From assembly GCA_031404155.1 (NCBI GenBank), contig JANNGZ010000326.1:1-37243 (forward strand): DNA of 37,243 nt, in the 5' to 3' direction. The stretch comes from JANNGZ01 sp031404155. Lineage in GTDB: Bacteria > Pseudomonadota > Gammaproteobacteria > Burkholderiales > Burkholderiaceae_C. Shown piece by piece: positions 24,266-31,665 of this stretch. Made by a program: the position numbers and the translations under genes. The notes under the pieces were generated by a model that worked only from the letters and a program-made list of their open reading frames with translations, searched no databases and was not told where the DNA came from. Each line of letters opens with the position of its first letter. The first letter of the stretch is position 1.

Positions 24266-25387
24266 CTACAGGCTCGCTGAAAGTGAAAGTTCGAGGGCCT
24301 TGATCATCAAGGTGTTTTCTTCCGGCGTGCCCACGGTCAGGCGCAGGCAGTTGGCGAGCAGAGGGTGCAGCCCGGCAATGTGCTTCACCAGCACGCCGCG
24401 TTGTTTCATGCCCTCGAAGGCGCGCTTGGAGTCGGGCACCCGCACCAGGATCATGTTCGCGTCGCTCGGGAAAGGTGTCACGCCGGCCAGCGCGGCCAAG
24501 GCCGCCTGCAGGCGTTCACGCTCGGCGCAGAGCACGGCGGCCTGGCGCGCAAATTCTTCGGCATGTTCGAGTGCGAACAGCGTGGCCTCGGCATTGAGCA
24601 CGCTCACGTTGTAGGGTGGGCGCACCTTCTCGATCTCGTCGACCAGCGCGGCGGCCCCGGCCAGGTAACCGAGCCGAACGCCGGCGAGGCCGAACTTGGA
24701 CAAGGTGCGCATCACCAGCACATGCGGGTGTGCGGCCATGCGTTGCATCCAGGTGCGCGAGGAAAACGGTTGATACGCCTCGTCGAACACCACCAGCCCG
24801 TCCTGCGCACCCACCGCGGCGACGATGCGGTCGATGACGGCATCGTCGAACAGGTTCGCGGTCGGATTGTTCGGGTAGGCGATGTAGGTCAGCGCCGGGC
24901 GCTCGCGTTCGACCGCCGCGAGCATCGCCGTGGCGTCGAGCTGAAAGTCCGCGCACAGCGGCACGCCCACGAAGCGCAAGCCGCGCAGCTTGGCCGACAT
25001 CTCGTACATCACGAAGCCGGGCAGCGGCGCGAGCACCACCGCGCCGGGCACGTCGCAGGCCACCGAAAGCATGTCGATCAACTCGTCCGAGCCGTTGCCG
25101 AGCATCAGCTTGCAGCCCGCGGGCACCTGGAAATGGCGTGTCAGCGATGCCACCACGTCGGCGGCACATTGGGCGGGGTAGCGGTTGATCGCGACGCGGC
25201 CCAGGCGCTCGCCGAGCGCACTTTGCAGCGCGGGCGCCAGGCGGAAAGGGTTCTCCATCGCGTCGAGCTTGACCAGGCCCGCGCTGGGCTGGATCGCGTA
25301 GGCGTGCATCGAGTGCACGTCCTGCCGAATCACACGCTGGATGCGCGCGGCCAGCGGCATCGGTGCGGCGCGGGTGCTGTCGTTCAT
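24266..25387 (-). CDS. hisC: Histidinol-phosphate aminotransferase
   Basis: PLP-dependent class I/II aminotransferase of 373 residues. Motifs are KLDAMENPF, MLGNGSDELIDML, the substrate loop YPNNPTANLF, VVFDEAYQPFS, and the PLP lysine in RTLSKFGLAGVRLGYLAG. The ATG at 25387 was chosen; an earlier in-frame ATG at 25423 would cross the AT-rich control region. The small forward gene at 25466 starts 79 bp upstream in the opposite direction, so they share an AT-rich intergenic region. hisC therefore has to be transcribed from there, or by read-through from hisD. Confidence 0.96.
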   Translation of the reverse strand: MNDSTRAAPMPLAARIQRVIRQDVHSMHAYAIQPSAGLVKLDAMENPFRLAPALQSALGERLGRVAINRYPAQCAADVVASLTRHFQVPAGCKLMLGNGSDELIDMLSVACDVPGAVVLAPLPGFVMYEMSAKLRGLRFVGVPLCADFQLDATAMLAAVERERPALTYIAYPNNPTANLFDDAVIDRIVAAVGAQDGLVVFDEAYQPFSSRTWMQRMAAHPHVLVMRTLSKFGLAGVRLGYLAGAAALVDEIEKVRPPYNVSVLNAEATLFALEHAEEFARQAAVLCAERERLQAALAALAGVTPFPSDANMILVRVPDSKRAFEGMKQRGVLVKHIAGLHPLLANCLRLTVGTPEENTLMIKALELSLSASL

Positions 25388-25411
25388 GCCCCTGTCCTTG
25401 AGCCGCTGCGC

Positions 25412-25440
25412 TTGCGACCCCATGTATTACATACTATATT
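25412..25440 (+). promoter_or_regulatory. Promoter with internal palindrome between hisC and the small gene pair
   Basis: TTGCGA (25412-25417) and TATATT (25435-25440) are separated by exactly 17 bp and match consensus at 4/6 and 5/6. GTATTACATAC (25424-25434), an 11-bp palindrome (GTAT-N3-ATAC), fills the spacer and could be an operator. On the minus strand TATAGT (25438-25433) is a possible hisC -10, so the site may serve both directions. The patch is strikingly AT-rich compared with its surroundings. Confidence 0.45.
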
Positions 25441-25465
25441 GCACCCAGGCATCGAAAGGCTCTTC

Positions 25466-25747
25466 ATGTCCGCCGTCCTGACCAACCTGTACCTCGAACC
25501 CGCGCAGCGCAAGTTCCTCGAAAAGCGCGCCAAGTCCAACGGCACCAACCTGTCGGTGGAGGCACGCTCGGCGATCGATTTGTACAAGGCCGGCGTCTCG
25601 CTCGGCGAGCTGGAACTGCTCGACCTGGCCACGCGCAAGACCAAGGACGACCTCGACGCGATCAACGCCACGCTGGACAACGCACAGCGGCGCGCCGAAA
25701 TGTTCTTTGCGCAGATCGAGTCAATCAAGGCGGGCACTCCTGCATGA
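25466..25747 (+). CDS. Small protein with a ribbon-helix-helix-like N-terminus (unknown function)
   Basis: A 93-residue cytoplasmic protein that I do not recognise as a named family. Residues 5 to about 45 read as a short strand (LTNLYLEP) followed by two helices (QRKFLEKRAKSNG, then LSVEARSAIDLYKAG), a pattern compatible with a CopG/Arc ribbon-helix-helix DNA-binding fold. Residues 50-90 form an amphipathic helix (KTKDDLDAINATLDNAQRRAE) suited to oligomerisation. It has its own candidate promoter with a palindrome and is followed after 55 bp by another small gene on the same strand. It stands against the his genes. An antitoxin-like autorepressor is one possibility; no toxin-like partner is evident. 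Confidence 0.7.
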   Translation: MSAVLTNLYLEPAQRKFLEKRAKSNGTNLSVEARSAIDLYKAGVSLGELELLDLATRKTKDDLDAINATLDNAQRRAEMFFAQIESIKAGTPA

Positions 25748-25811
25748 GCCGCCGGGCCGTTCCCAAGGCGAATACCGCAGTGCGCAGCACGGAGGTTGCC
25801 TGATGAGCCTG
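25744..25811 (+). repeat. Stop-to-start intergenic mosaic repeat, copy 2 (between the two small genes)
   Basis: The short copy begins with ATGAGCCGCCGGGCCG at the upstream stop codon. It lacks the middle segment and resumes with CCCAAGGCGAATACCG, AGTGCGCAGCACGGAGG and ATGAGCCTG, the start of the downstream gene. It aligns with the inner half of the hisG-hisD element, with a few substitutions and a deletion of about 27 bp. Confidence 0.65.
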
Positions 25812-25991
25812 GTGGCCGAGATTCTCGACCGGCTCTCCGGCGTGGCCGCGCTGCGCGAGAAGGTCGGGCAGCAGGACAAGGTGCTCGACGGCATGCAGCG
25901 CATCATGCTCGACCAGCAGCGTGAGCTGGCCGAGTTGAAGGGCACGCTGCGAGCGCTGGTCAGCATGCAGGCGCCCCAGGGCCGGAAGTAG
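25803..25991 (+). CDS. Small coiled-coil protein (unknown function)
   Basis: A 62-residue protein starting MSLVAEILDRL. It is almost entirely one amphipathic helix with heptad-like hydrophobic spacing (VAALREKVGQQDKVLDGM, then RIMLDQQRELAELKGTLRAL), ending in a basic GRK. There is no signal peptide or membrane segment. The ribosome-binding site (CACGGAGG) and start codon lie in a repeat also found before hisD. It converges with hisD, with 16 bp between the stops. It is probably co-transcribed with the preceding small gene. The coding potential is plausible but small, so moderate confidence only. Confidence 0.6.
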   Translation: MSLVAEILDRLSGVAALREKVGQQDKVLDGMQRIMLDQQRELAELKGTLRALVSMQAPQGRK

Positions 25992-26007
25992 TCTGGCGCA
26001 TCGGCGC

Positions 26008-27321
26008 TCATCGCTTCAGCCGCATTTCTGCGGCGCGGGCGTGGGCCTGCAGGCCTTCACCATAGGCCAGTTCCGCGGCAATCGGGCCCAGGGTTTGAGC
26101 GCCCGCCTCGCTCACCCCGATCAGGCTGCTGCGCTTGACGAAGTCGTACACCCCCAGCGGCGACGAGAAGCGCGCGGTGCCCGAGGTGGGCAGCACATGG
26201 TTCGGCCCGGCGCAGTAGTCGCCCAGGCTCTCGCTGGTGAAGGCGCCGAGGAAGATCGCGCCCGCGTGGCGCAGCAGCGGCTCCCAGCGTTCGGGCTCGC
26301 GTGAACTCAGCTCCAGGTGCTCGGGCGCGATGCGGTTGCTGATCTCGCAGGCCTCGTCCATCGAGCGGGTGAGGATCAAGGCGCCGCGCCCTTCGAGCGA
26401 GGCGCGGATGATCTCGCGCCGCGGCATCCCGGGCAGCAGGCGCTCGATCGAAGCGCGCACCTGCTCGATGTAGCCGGCGTCGGGGCACAGCAGAATGCTC
26501 TGCGCGAGTTCGTCGTGTTCGGCCTGGCTGAACAAATCCATCGCCACCCAGTCGGGTGCGGTGCTGCCGTCGGCCAGCACCAGGATTTCGCTCGGGCCGG
26601 CGATCATGTCGATGCCCACCAGCCCGAAGACATGTTTTTTCGCCGACGCCACAAACGCGTTGCCCGGCCCGGTGATCTTGTCCACCCGCGGCACCGTCGC
26701 GGTGCCAAAGGCCAGCGCGGCAATCGCCTGCGCCCCGCCGAGCGTGAAGACACGGTGCACACCGGCCACAAACGCAGCGGCCAGCACCAGCGGATTGCGT
26801 TCGCCGTCGGGTGTCGGCACCACCATCACCACTTCGCCGACGCCGGCCACCTGCGCCGGCAGGGCGTTCATCAACACGCTGGACGGATAGGCCGCCTTGC
26901 CACCCGGCACATAGATGCCCACGCGGTCCAGCGGCGTCACCTTCTGGCCGAGCAGGCTGCCGTCCTCGTCGCGATAACTCCAGCTGCGCGCGCAGGCGTC
27001 GAGCTGGCGCTCGTGGTAGCTGCGCACCCGTTGTGCGGCGGCTTCGAGCGCACCGCGCTGGCGGTCGCCGATCGAGTCGTAGGCCGCGCGCAGGGTGTCG
27101 TGCCCAATTTCCAGCGCTGCCACCGACGGCGCCTTGAGCCGGTCAAAGCGCTCGGTGTACTCCAGCAACGCCGCGTCGCCACGGGCTTTCACGTCGGCGA
27201 GGATTTGCGCCACGCGCTGCTCGATCAAGTGGTCGGTCTCGGCCGACCAGTGCAGCACCCGCGACAACTCGGCTTCGAAGTCGCTCGCGCGGGTGTCCAG
27301 CTGGCGCAGGCGCAGGCTCAC
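26008..27321 (-). CDS. hisD: Histidinol dehydrogenase
   Basis: Zinc enzyme performing the last two NAD-dependent oxidations to L-histidine. The 437-residue protein has YVPGGKAAYPSSVLM, VDKITGPGNAFVASAKK, IAGPSEILVLAD, the catalytic SQAEHDELAQ, and GPNHVLPTSGTARF. It starts with a GTG at 27321, followed by AGCCTG; the ribosome-binding GAAGG and this start belong to the repeat element filling the gap to hisG. Two small genes on the opposite strand separate it from hisC. Confidence 0.97.
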   Translation of the reverse strand: MSLRLRQLDTRASDFEAELSRVLHWSAETDHLIEQRVAQILADVKARGDAALLEYTERFDRLKAPSVAALEIGHDTLRAAYDSIGDRQRGALEAAAQRVRSYHERQLDACARSWSYRDEDGSLLGQKVTPLDRVGIYVPGGKAAYPSSVLMNALPAQVAGVGEVVMVVPTPDGERNPLVLAAAFVAGVHRVFTLGGAQAIAALAFGTATVPRVDKITGPGNAFVASAKKHVFGLVGIDMIAGPSEILVLADGSTAPDWVAMDLFSQAEHDELAQSILLCPDAGYIEQVRASIERLLPGMPRREIIRASLEGRGALILTRSMDEACEISNRIAPEHLELSSREPERWEPLLRHAGAIFLGAFTSESLGDYCAGPNHVLPTSGTARFSSPLGVYDFVKRSSLIGVSEAGAQTLGPIAAELAYGEGLQAHARAAEMRLKR

Positions 27322-27560
27322 TGGTGTACCTTCGTCCTGCGCACTCCGGTATTCGCCCAAAGGCCACGAAGTGGCCCCTACGGGTCCATGGCGGCCCGGC
27401 GCGCTCATGCCGCCCTCCGCCGGGCCGCCCCAAGGTGGGCGGGCGCCCCCTCGGCGGGCCGATGGCCGCCGCTCCAAGTCCGCCTGCGCGGAGTTGGACG
27501 GCCCGAAGGCCCGGCACCTGCGTCGCAGGGCAGCGAACGAAGGTGAGCGTGGGGGCTCAT
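27313..27560 (-). repeat. Stop-to-start intergenic mosaic repeat, copy 3 (hisG-hisD, double unit)
   Basis: On the minus strand, unit A (27560-27409) begins at the hisG stop with ATGAGCCCCCACGCTCAC. It runs through GCGCAGGCGGACTTGG and GGGGGCGCCC to GGGGCGGCCCGGCGGAGG. Unit B (27408-27313) begins ATGAGCGCGCCGGGCC, contains the hairpin GGCCACTTCGTGGCC, and ends GGGCGAATACCGG, AGTGCGCAGGACGAAGG, GTGAGCCTG at the hisD start. From memory, similar sequence is dispersed in Comamonadaceae genomes; this is unverified. Confidence 0.65.
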
Positions 27561-28207
27561 TTTGCCGCCCTCTCGAACGCGTCGATCAAAGCGCGCAGCG
27601 GCTCGCGCTTGAGCTTCAGCGCCGCCTGGTTCACCACCAGCCGCGACGAGATGTCGATGATGTGCTCCACCTCAACCAGCTTGTTCGCCCGCAGCGTGCT
27701 GCCGCTGGACACCAGGTCGACGATCGCGTCGGCCAGGCCGGTGAGTGGCGCCAGTTCCATCGAGCCGTAGAGCTTGATCAGGTCGACATGCACGCCCTTG
27801 TCGGCGAAGTGCTGGCGCGCAATCGTCGTGTACTTGGTTGCCACGCGGATGCGCGAGCCCTGCTTCACCGCGGCGGCGTAGTCGAAGTCGGCCCGCGTGG
27901 CCACGCTCATCCGGCAGCGCGCAATCTTCAGGTCCAGCGGCTGGTACAGGCCGCTCATGTCGTGTTCGAGCAGGGTGTCCAGGCCGGCCACGCCGAGGTC
28001 GGCGCCGCCGTGCTGCACATACGTCGGCACGTCGCTCGCACGGACCAGCACCACGCGCACATCGGCCCGCGAGGTGGCCAGGATCAGCTTGCGCGAGGTC
28101 TCGGCGTCTTCGGTGACCTCGATGCCCGCCGCATTCAGCAGCGGCAGGGTCTCGTCGAAGATGCGGCCTTTGGAAAGTGCCAGGGTGATCATCCCGGGGG
28201 CCGTCAT
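27557..28207 (-). CDS. hisG: ATP phosphoribosyltransferase, short form (HisG-S)
   Basis: Catalyses the first committed step of histidine synthesis, joining ATP and PRPP. At 216 residues it is the short type that needs the regulatory subunit HisZ, which is absent here. Motifs are ITLALSKGRIFDETLPLL, VRASDVPTYVQHGGADLGVAG, and the PRPP-binding DAIVDLVSSGSTLRAN. The ATG at 28207 overlaps the murA stop as ATGA; an internal ATG at 28192 (MITLALSK) also fits the family start. The murA-hisG order is conserved in Burkholderiales. Confidence 0.96.
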   Translation of the reverse strand: MTAPGMITLALSKGRIFDETLPLLNAAGIEVTEDAETSRKLILATSRADVRVVLVRASDVPTYVQHGGADLGVAGLDTLLEHDMSGLYQPLDLKIARCRMSVATRADFDYAAAVKQGSRIRVATKYTTIARQHFADKGVHVDLIKLYGSMELAPLTGLADAIVDLVSSGSTLRANKLVEVEHIIDISSRLVVNQAALKLKREPLRALIDAFERAAK

Positions 28208-29469
28208 GGGATTCGCTCGATGTCCGCACCCAGGGCGCGCAGCTTGGCTTCCATGCGGTCGTAGCCGCGGTCCAGGTGGTATATGCGGTCGATCCAGGTC
28301 TCGCCTTCGGCCACCAGGCCGGCGATCACCAGGCTGGCCGAAGCGCGCAGGTCGGTCGCCATCACCATCGCGCCGGACAGGCGCTCCACACCCTGGATCA
28401 GCGCCGAGCGGCCGTCGACCTCGATCTTCGCGCCCAGTCGCACCAGTTCGTTGACATGCATGAAGCGGTTTTCGAAGATGGTTTCGGCCACCTGTGCCGC
28501 GCCTTCGGCAATGCAGTTCACGACCATCAGTTGCGCCTGCATGTCGGTGGGAAACGCGGGGTACTCGCTGGTGCGAAAGCTCACCGCCTTCGGGCGCGTG
28601 TCGGCCCTCACCCGGATGAAGCCGTCGCCGGCCTCGATGCTCACGCCGGCCTCGCGCAGCTTGTCGATCACCGCGTCCAGGTGTTCGGCGCGCGCGCCGC
28701 GCAGCACCACGTCGCCGCCGGCCGCGGCCACCGCGCACAAGAAGGTGCCCGCTTCGATGCGGTCGGGGGTGATGCGGTGTGCCAGCTTCGGCGCGTGCAG
28801 CCGGTCAACACCCTGGATATGGATGCGGCTGCTGCCATGGCCTTCGATGCGCGCACCCATCGCGATCAGCATCGCTGCCAGGTCCGGGATCTCGGGCTCC
28901 TGCGCCGCGTTCTCGAGCAGGGTTTCACCTTCGGCCAGCGTGGCGGCCATCAGCAGGTTTTCGGTGCCGGTGACGGTAACCATGTCGGTGGTGATACGCG
29001 CCCCGCGCAGCCGCTTGGTCTTGGCCAGGATGTAGCCATGCTCCACCGAGATTTCCGCGCCCATCGCCTGCAAGCCCTTGATGTGCTGGTCCACCGGCCG
29101 CGAGCCGATCGCACAGCCGCCGGGCAAGGACACCGTGGCCTCGCCGAAGCGCGCCAGCAGCGGGCCGAGCACCAGGATCGACGCGCGCATCGTCTTCACC
29201 AGCTCGTACGGTGCTTCAGGGGAGGTGACGCTGCCGGCGTCGATCAGCACCTCGTCGGGCCGCTCGGGCGAGCGCTCGCACGCGGCGCCCATGTTGCGCA
29301 GCAGCTTGAGCATCGTGGCCACGTCCTGCAGCTGCGGCACGTTGGCCAGCCGCACCGGCTCGGCGGTGAGCAGCGCGGCGCAGATCTCGGGCAGCGCCGC
29401 GTTCTTGGCGCCGGAGATCGTGACTTCGCCCTGTAGGCGTTGCCCGCCGCGAATCAGGAGTTTGTCCAT
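28204..29469 (-). CDS. murA: UDP-N-acetylglucosamine 1-carboxyvinyltransferase
   Basis: First committed step of peptidoglycan synthesis, adding enolpyruvate from PEP; the target of fosfomycin. The 421-residue protein begins MDKLLIRGGQRLQGEV, then SGAKNAALP. The catalytic Cys is in LPGGCAIGSRPVDQH, so the fosfomycin-reactive Cys is present. TGTENLLMAA and YPAFPTDMQAQLM follow. It lies 103 bp after ibaG, as in many proteobacteria, and overlaps hisG by 4 bp. Confidence 0.98.
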   Translation of the reverse strand: MDKLLIRGGQRLQGEVTISGAKNAALPEICAALLTAEPVRLANVPQLQDVATMLKLLRNMGAACERSPERPDEVLIDAGSVTSPEAPYELVKTMRASILVLGPLLARFGEATVSLPGGCAIGSRPVDQHIKGLQAMGAEISVEHGYILAKTKRLRGARITTDMVTVTGTENLLMAATLAEGETLLENAAQEPEIPDLAAMLIAMGARIEGHGSSRIHIQGVDRLHAPKLAHRITPDRIEAGTFLCAVAAAGGDVVLRGARAEHLDAVIDKLREAGVSIEAGDGFIRVRADTRPKAVSFRTSEYPAFPTDMQAQLMVVNCIAEGAAQVAETIFENRFMHVNELVRLGAKIEVDGRSALIQGVERLSGAMVMATDLRASASLVIAGLVAEGETWIDRIYHLDRGYDRMEAKLRALGADIERIP

Positions 29470-29572
29470 GGGGCTCGGGTGTTGGCTTGAGTGCCAGCGC
29501 CGCACGGCAGGAGGACCGGGGCGCCGAGCGTTGGCGGCGCACCCGCCACCCGCAGCGCGCCGCGGGTGGATG

Positions 29573-29848
29573 TCAGTGGTGGTGGTGCGCCGCGGCGTCG
29601 GCCGCAGGCTGGGCCGCAAACTCTGAGGGGGTGAGTGTCTTCATCGACAGCGCGTGAATCTGTTCGCGCATTCTATCGCCGAGCGCAGCGTAAACCCGCT
29701 GGTGACGCCGCACGCGACTGGTGCCTTCGAACTCGGCCGAGACGATGGTGGCAAAAAAGTGGCGCCCGTCGCCTTCGACTTCGAGGTGGGCGCAGGCCAG
29801 CCCGGCGGCGATGAATTCGCGGACTTCGGCGGCGGTGGGGTCGGCCAT
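29573..29848 (-). CDS. ibaG: BolA-family protein, IbaG-like
   Basis: A 91-residue BolA-fold protein. VEGDGRHFFATIVSAEFEGTS and RVRRHQRVYAALGDRM are the core signature. Family members partner monothiol glutaredoxins in Fe-S handling and affect the cell envelope. The position directly before murA identifies the IbaG branch. It ends in an unusual AAAHHHH tail. It starts at the ATG at 29848, 23 bp after the ABC permease stop, so it is probably in that operon. Confidence 0.9.
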   Translation of the reverse strand: MADPTAAEVREFIAAGLACAHLEVEGDGRHFFATIVSAEFEGTSRVRRHQRVYAALGDRMREQIHALSMKTLTPSEFAAQPAADAAAHHHH

Positions 29849-29871
29849 GGTGGTGTCGATTCTAGGCGCGC

Positions 29872-30636
29872 TCAGTGCCGCAGCTTGTAGCCGACCGCGA
29901 GCAGCCGCAACGCGATCGCCGAGACCAGCGCAAAGCTCGCGCTCACCACACCCAGGCTCAGCCACGGCGAGACGTCGCTCTGGCCGAAGAAGCCGGCGCG
30001 GAAGCCGTCAACCATGTAGAAGAAGGGGTTCAGGTGGCTCAAGCCCTGCCAGAAGGCGGGCAGCGATTTGACCGAGTAGAAGACGCCCGAGAGAAACGTC
30101 ATCGGCATGATGATGAAGTTCTGGAACGCGGCCATCTGGTCGAACTTCTCGGCCCACAAGCCCGCGATCAGCCCGAGCGAGCCGAGCATGCCAGCGCCGA
30201 GTGCGGCAACGACGACGATCCACCAAGGCGCGGCAAACGTTGGCGGCGCAAACCACACCGTCACCAGGAAAACGCCCAGCCCCACCGCCAGGCCGCGCAC
30301 CAGCGACGCGCCGACATAGGCCGCGAACCAGGCCCAGTGCGACAGCGGCGAGACGAGCAGGAAGACCAGGTTGCCGGTGATCTTGCTCTGGATCAGCGAC
30401 GAGCTCGCGTTCGCAAACGCGTTCTGCAGCACGCTCATCATCACCAGCCCCGGGATCAGGAAGCTGGTGTAACGCACGCCGGGGAACACCTCGACCTTGT
30501 CCTCGAGCACATGGCCGAAGATCAGCAGGTACATCACCGCGGTGAGCACCGGCGCGGCCACGGTCTGGAAACCCACCTTCCAGAAGCGCAGCACTTCCTT
30601 GTTGAAAAGCGTGCGCGCGCCCGCAAGCCGGATCAC
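29872..30636 (-). CDS. ABC-2 type transporter permease
   Basis: A 254-residue inner-membrane protein with six predicted hydrophobic helices: around VAAPVLTAVMYLLIFG, SFLIPGLVMMSVL, YVGASLVRGLAVGLGVFLV, WWIVVVAALGAGMLGSL, FIIMPMTFLSGVFYSV and VVSASFALVSAIALRL. The ABC-2 family signature is NFIIMPMTFLSGVFYSV then LSHLNPFFYMVDGFR. The GTG start at 30636 overlaps the ATPase stop, so the two are coupled. It resembles YadH. The substrate is unknown. Confidence 0.93.
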   Translation of the reverse strand: MIRLAGARTLFNKEVLRFWKVGFQTVAAPVLTAVMYLLIFGHVLEDKVEVFPGVRYTSFLIPGLVMMSVLQNAFANASSSLIQSKITGNLVFLLVSPLSHWAWFAAYVGASLVRGLAVGLGVFLVTVWFAPPTFAAPWWIVVVAALGAGMLGSLGLIAGLWAEKFDQMAAFQNFIIMPMTFLSGVFYSVKSLPAFWQGLSHLNPFFYMVDGFRAGFFGQSDVSPWLSLGVVSASFALVSAIALRLLAVGYKLRH

Positions 30637-31568
30637 GCCGCCACCTCCAGCGCACGCGCCGCGCGCGGTGTGCCCTGCATGATTTCCAGGAACACGTCTT
30701 CGAGGTCGGCGCGGCCGATCTCCAGGTCTTCCACCCGCACGCCGCCGGCACGCAGGGCCGCGAGCGTGCTCTCCACCTCGGCGGCGTCGTGCGCGCTGGC
30801 CTGCACGATGCGGCCGGTGACCCGCGCGTGTGCCGCCACCGCGGCGGGCAGTGCGTCGTCGGTCTTGAAGCGCAGCATCTGGTGCGCGGTGCCGGCCAGC
30901 AGCGCCGAGGTCTTGTCCAGCGCCACCACACGCCCCCGCTTCAACATCGCGATGCGCCCGCACAGCGCCTCGGCCTCTTCGAGGTAATGCGTGGTGAGCA
31001 GCACCGTGTGGCCCTCGCGGTTCAGGCGCGCGATGAATCCCCACAGCGTCTGCCGCAGCTCCACGTCCACCCCCGCGGTCGGCTCGTCGAGCACGATCAC
31101 CGGCGGGCGGTGCACCAGCGCCTGCGCCACCAGCACCCGCCGCTTCATGCCGCCGGAAAGCTGGCGCATGTTTACGTTGCCCTTGTCCGCCAGCCCCAGG
31201 CTGGCGAGCAGTTCGTCGATCCAGGCGTCGTTGTGCCGGAGGCCAAAGTAGCCGCTCTGGATGCGCAACGCCTCGCGCACGCTGAAGAAGGGGTCGAACA
31301 CCAGCTCCTGCGGCACGATGCCGAGCGACTGGCGCGCCGCGGCGTAGTCGGCCACCACGTCGTGGCCCATCACGGTGACACGCCCGCTGCTGGCGCGGGT
31401 GAGGCCGGCGAGCACGCTGATCAGCGTCGTCTTGCCCGCGCCGTTGGGGCCGAGCAGCCCGAAAAACTCGCCCTGCGCGATATCAAAGGAAACATCGTCG
31501 AGGGCGCGGGGCCCGTTGGCGTAGGTCTTGGCGACGTTCTGGAACGAGACGGCAATGGGCATGGGCAT
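30633..31568 (-). CDS. ABC transporter ATP-binding protein
   Basis: A 311-residue ATPase partner of the permease, YadG-like. Walker A is GPNGAGKT, the Q-loop is GIVPQELVF, and the signature is RQLSGGMKRRV. Walker B is VIVLDEPTAGVD and the switch His is in LLTTHYLEEAE. Residues about 225-311 form the extra C-terminal domain common in this subgroup. The start at 31568 was chosen; a second ATG two codons on is possible. It lies next to a 7-bp inverted repeat in the region shared with the divergent TetR gene, suggesting control by that regulator. Confidence 0.96.
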   Translation of the reverse strand: MPMPIAVSFQNVAKTYANGPRALDDVSFDIAQGEFFGLLGPNGAGKTTLISVLAGLTRASSGRVTVMGHDVVADYAAARQSLGIVPQELVFDPFFSVREALRIQSGYFGLRHNDAWIDELLASLGLADKGNVNMRQLSGGMKRRVLVAQALVHRPPVIVLDEPTAGVDVELRQTLWGFIARLNREGHTVLLTTHYLEEAEALCGRIAMLKRGRVVALDKTSALLAGTAHQMLRFKTDDALPAAVAAHARVTGRIVQASAHDAAEVESTLAALRAGGVRVEDLEIGRADLEDVFLEIMQGTPRAARALEVAA

Positions 31569-31569
31569 C

Positions 31570-31593
31570 GGAGCGCATTCTAGGCAGCGCTCC
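31570..31593. promoter_or_regulatory. Candidate TetR operator overlapping the ABC operon promoter
   Basis: GGAGCGC (31570-31576) and GCGCTCC (31587-31593) are perfect 7-bp inverted arms with a 10-bp spacer. On the minus strand the spacer contains TAGAAT (31582-31577), a 5/6 match to a -10 hexamer for the ABC operon. A second motif, AGATTGC, is repeated at 31613-31619 and 31627-31633, nearer the regulator gene. Confidence 0.45.
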
Positions 31594-31665
31594 CAAACCC
31601 CACGTCGATGCCAGATTGCAGGTGCTAGATTGCCACCCATCCCGAGCCGCCCCACAAGACGCGAC

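Noticed and set aside
25466..25991. Classical type II toxin-antitoxin pair
   Set aside because: The first protein could be antitoxin-like, but the 62-residue partner is a plain helical protein with no nuclease, RelE, PIN or kinase motif.
27409..27560. CRISPR-like or insertion-sequence remnant in the hisG-hisD gap
   Set aside because: There are no regularly spaced identical units, no transposase frame and no target-site duplication; it fits a dispersed intergenic repeat better.
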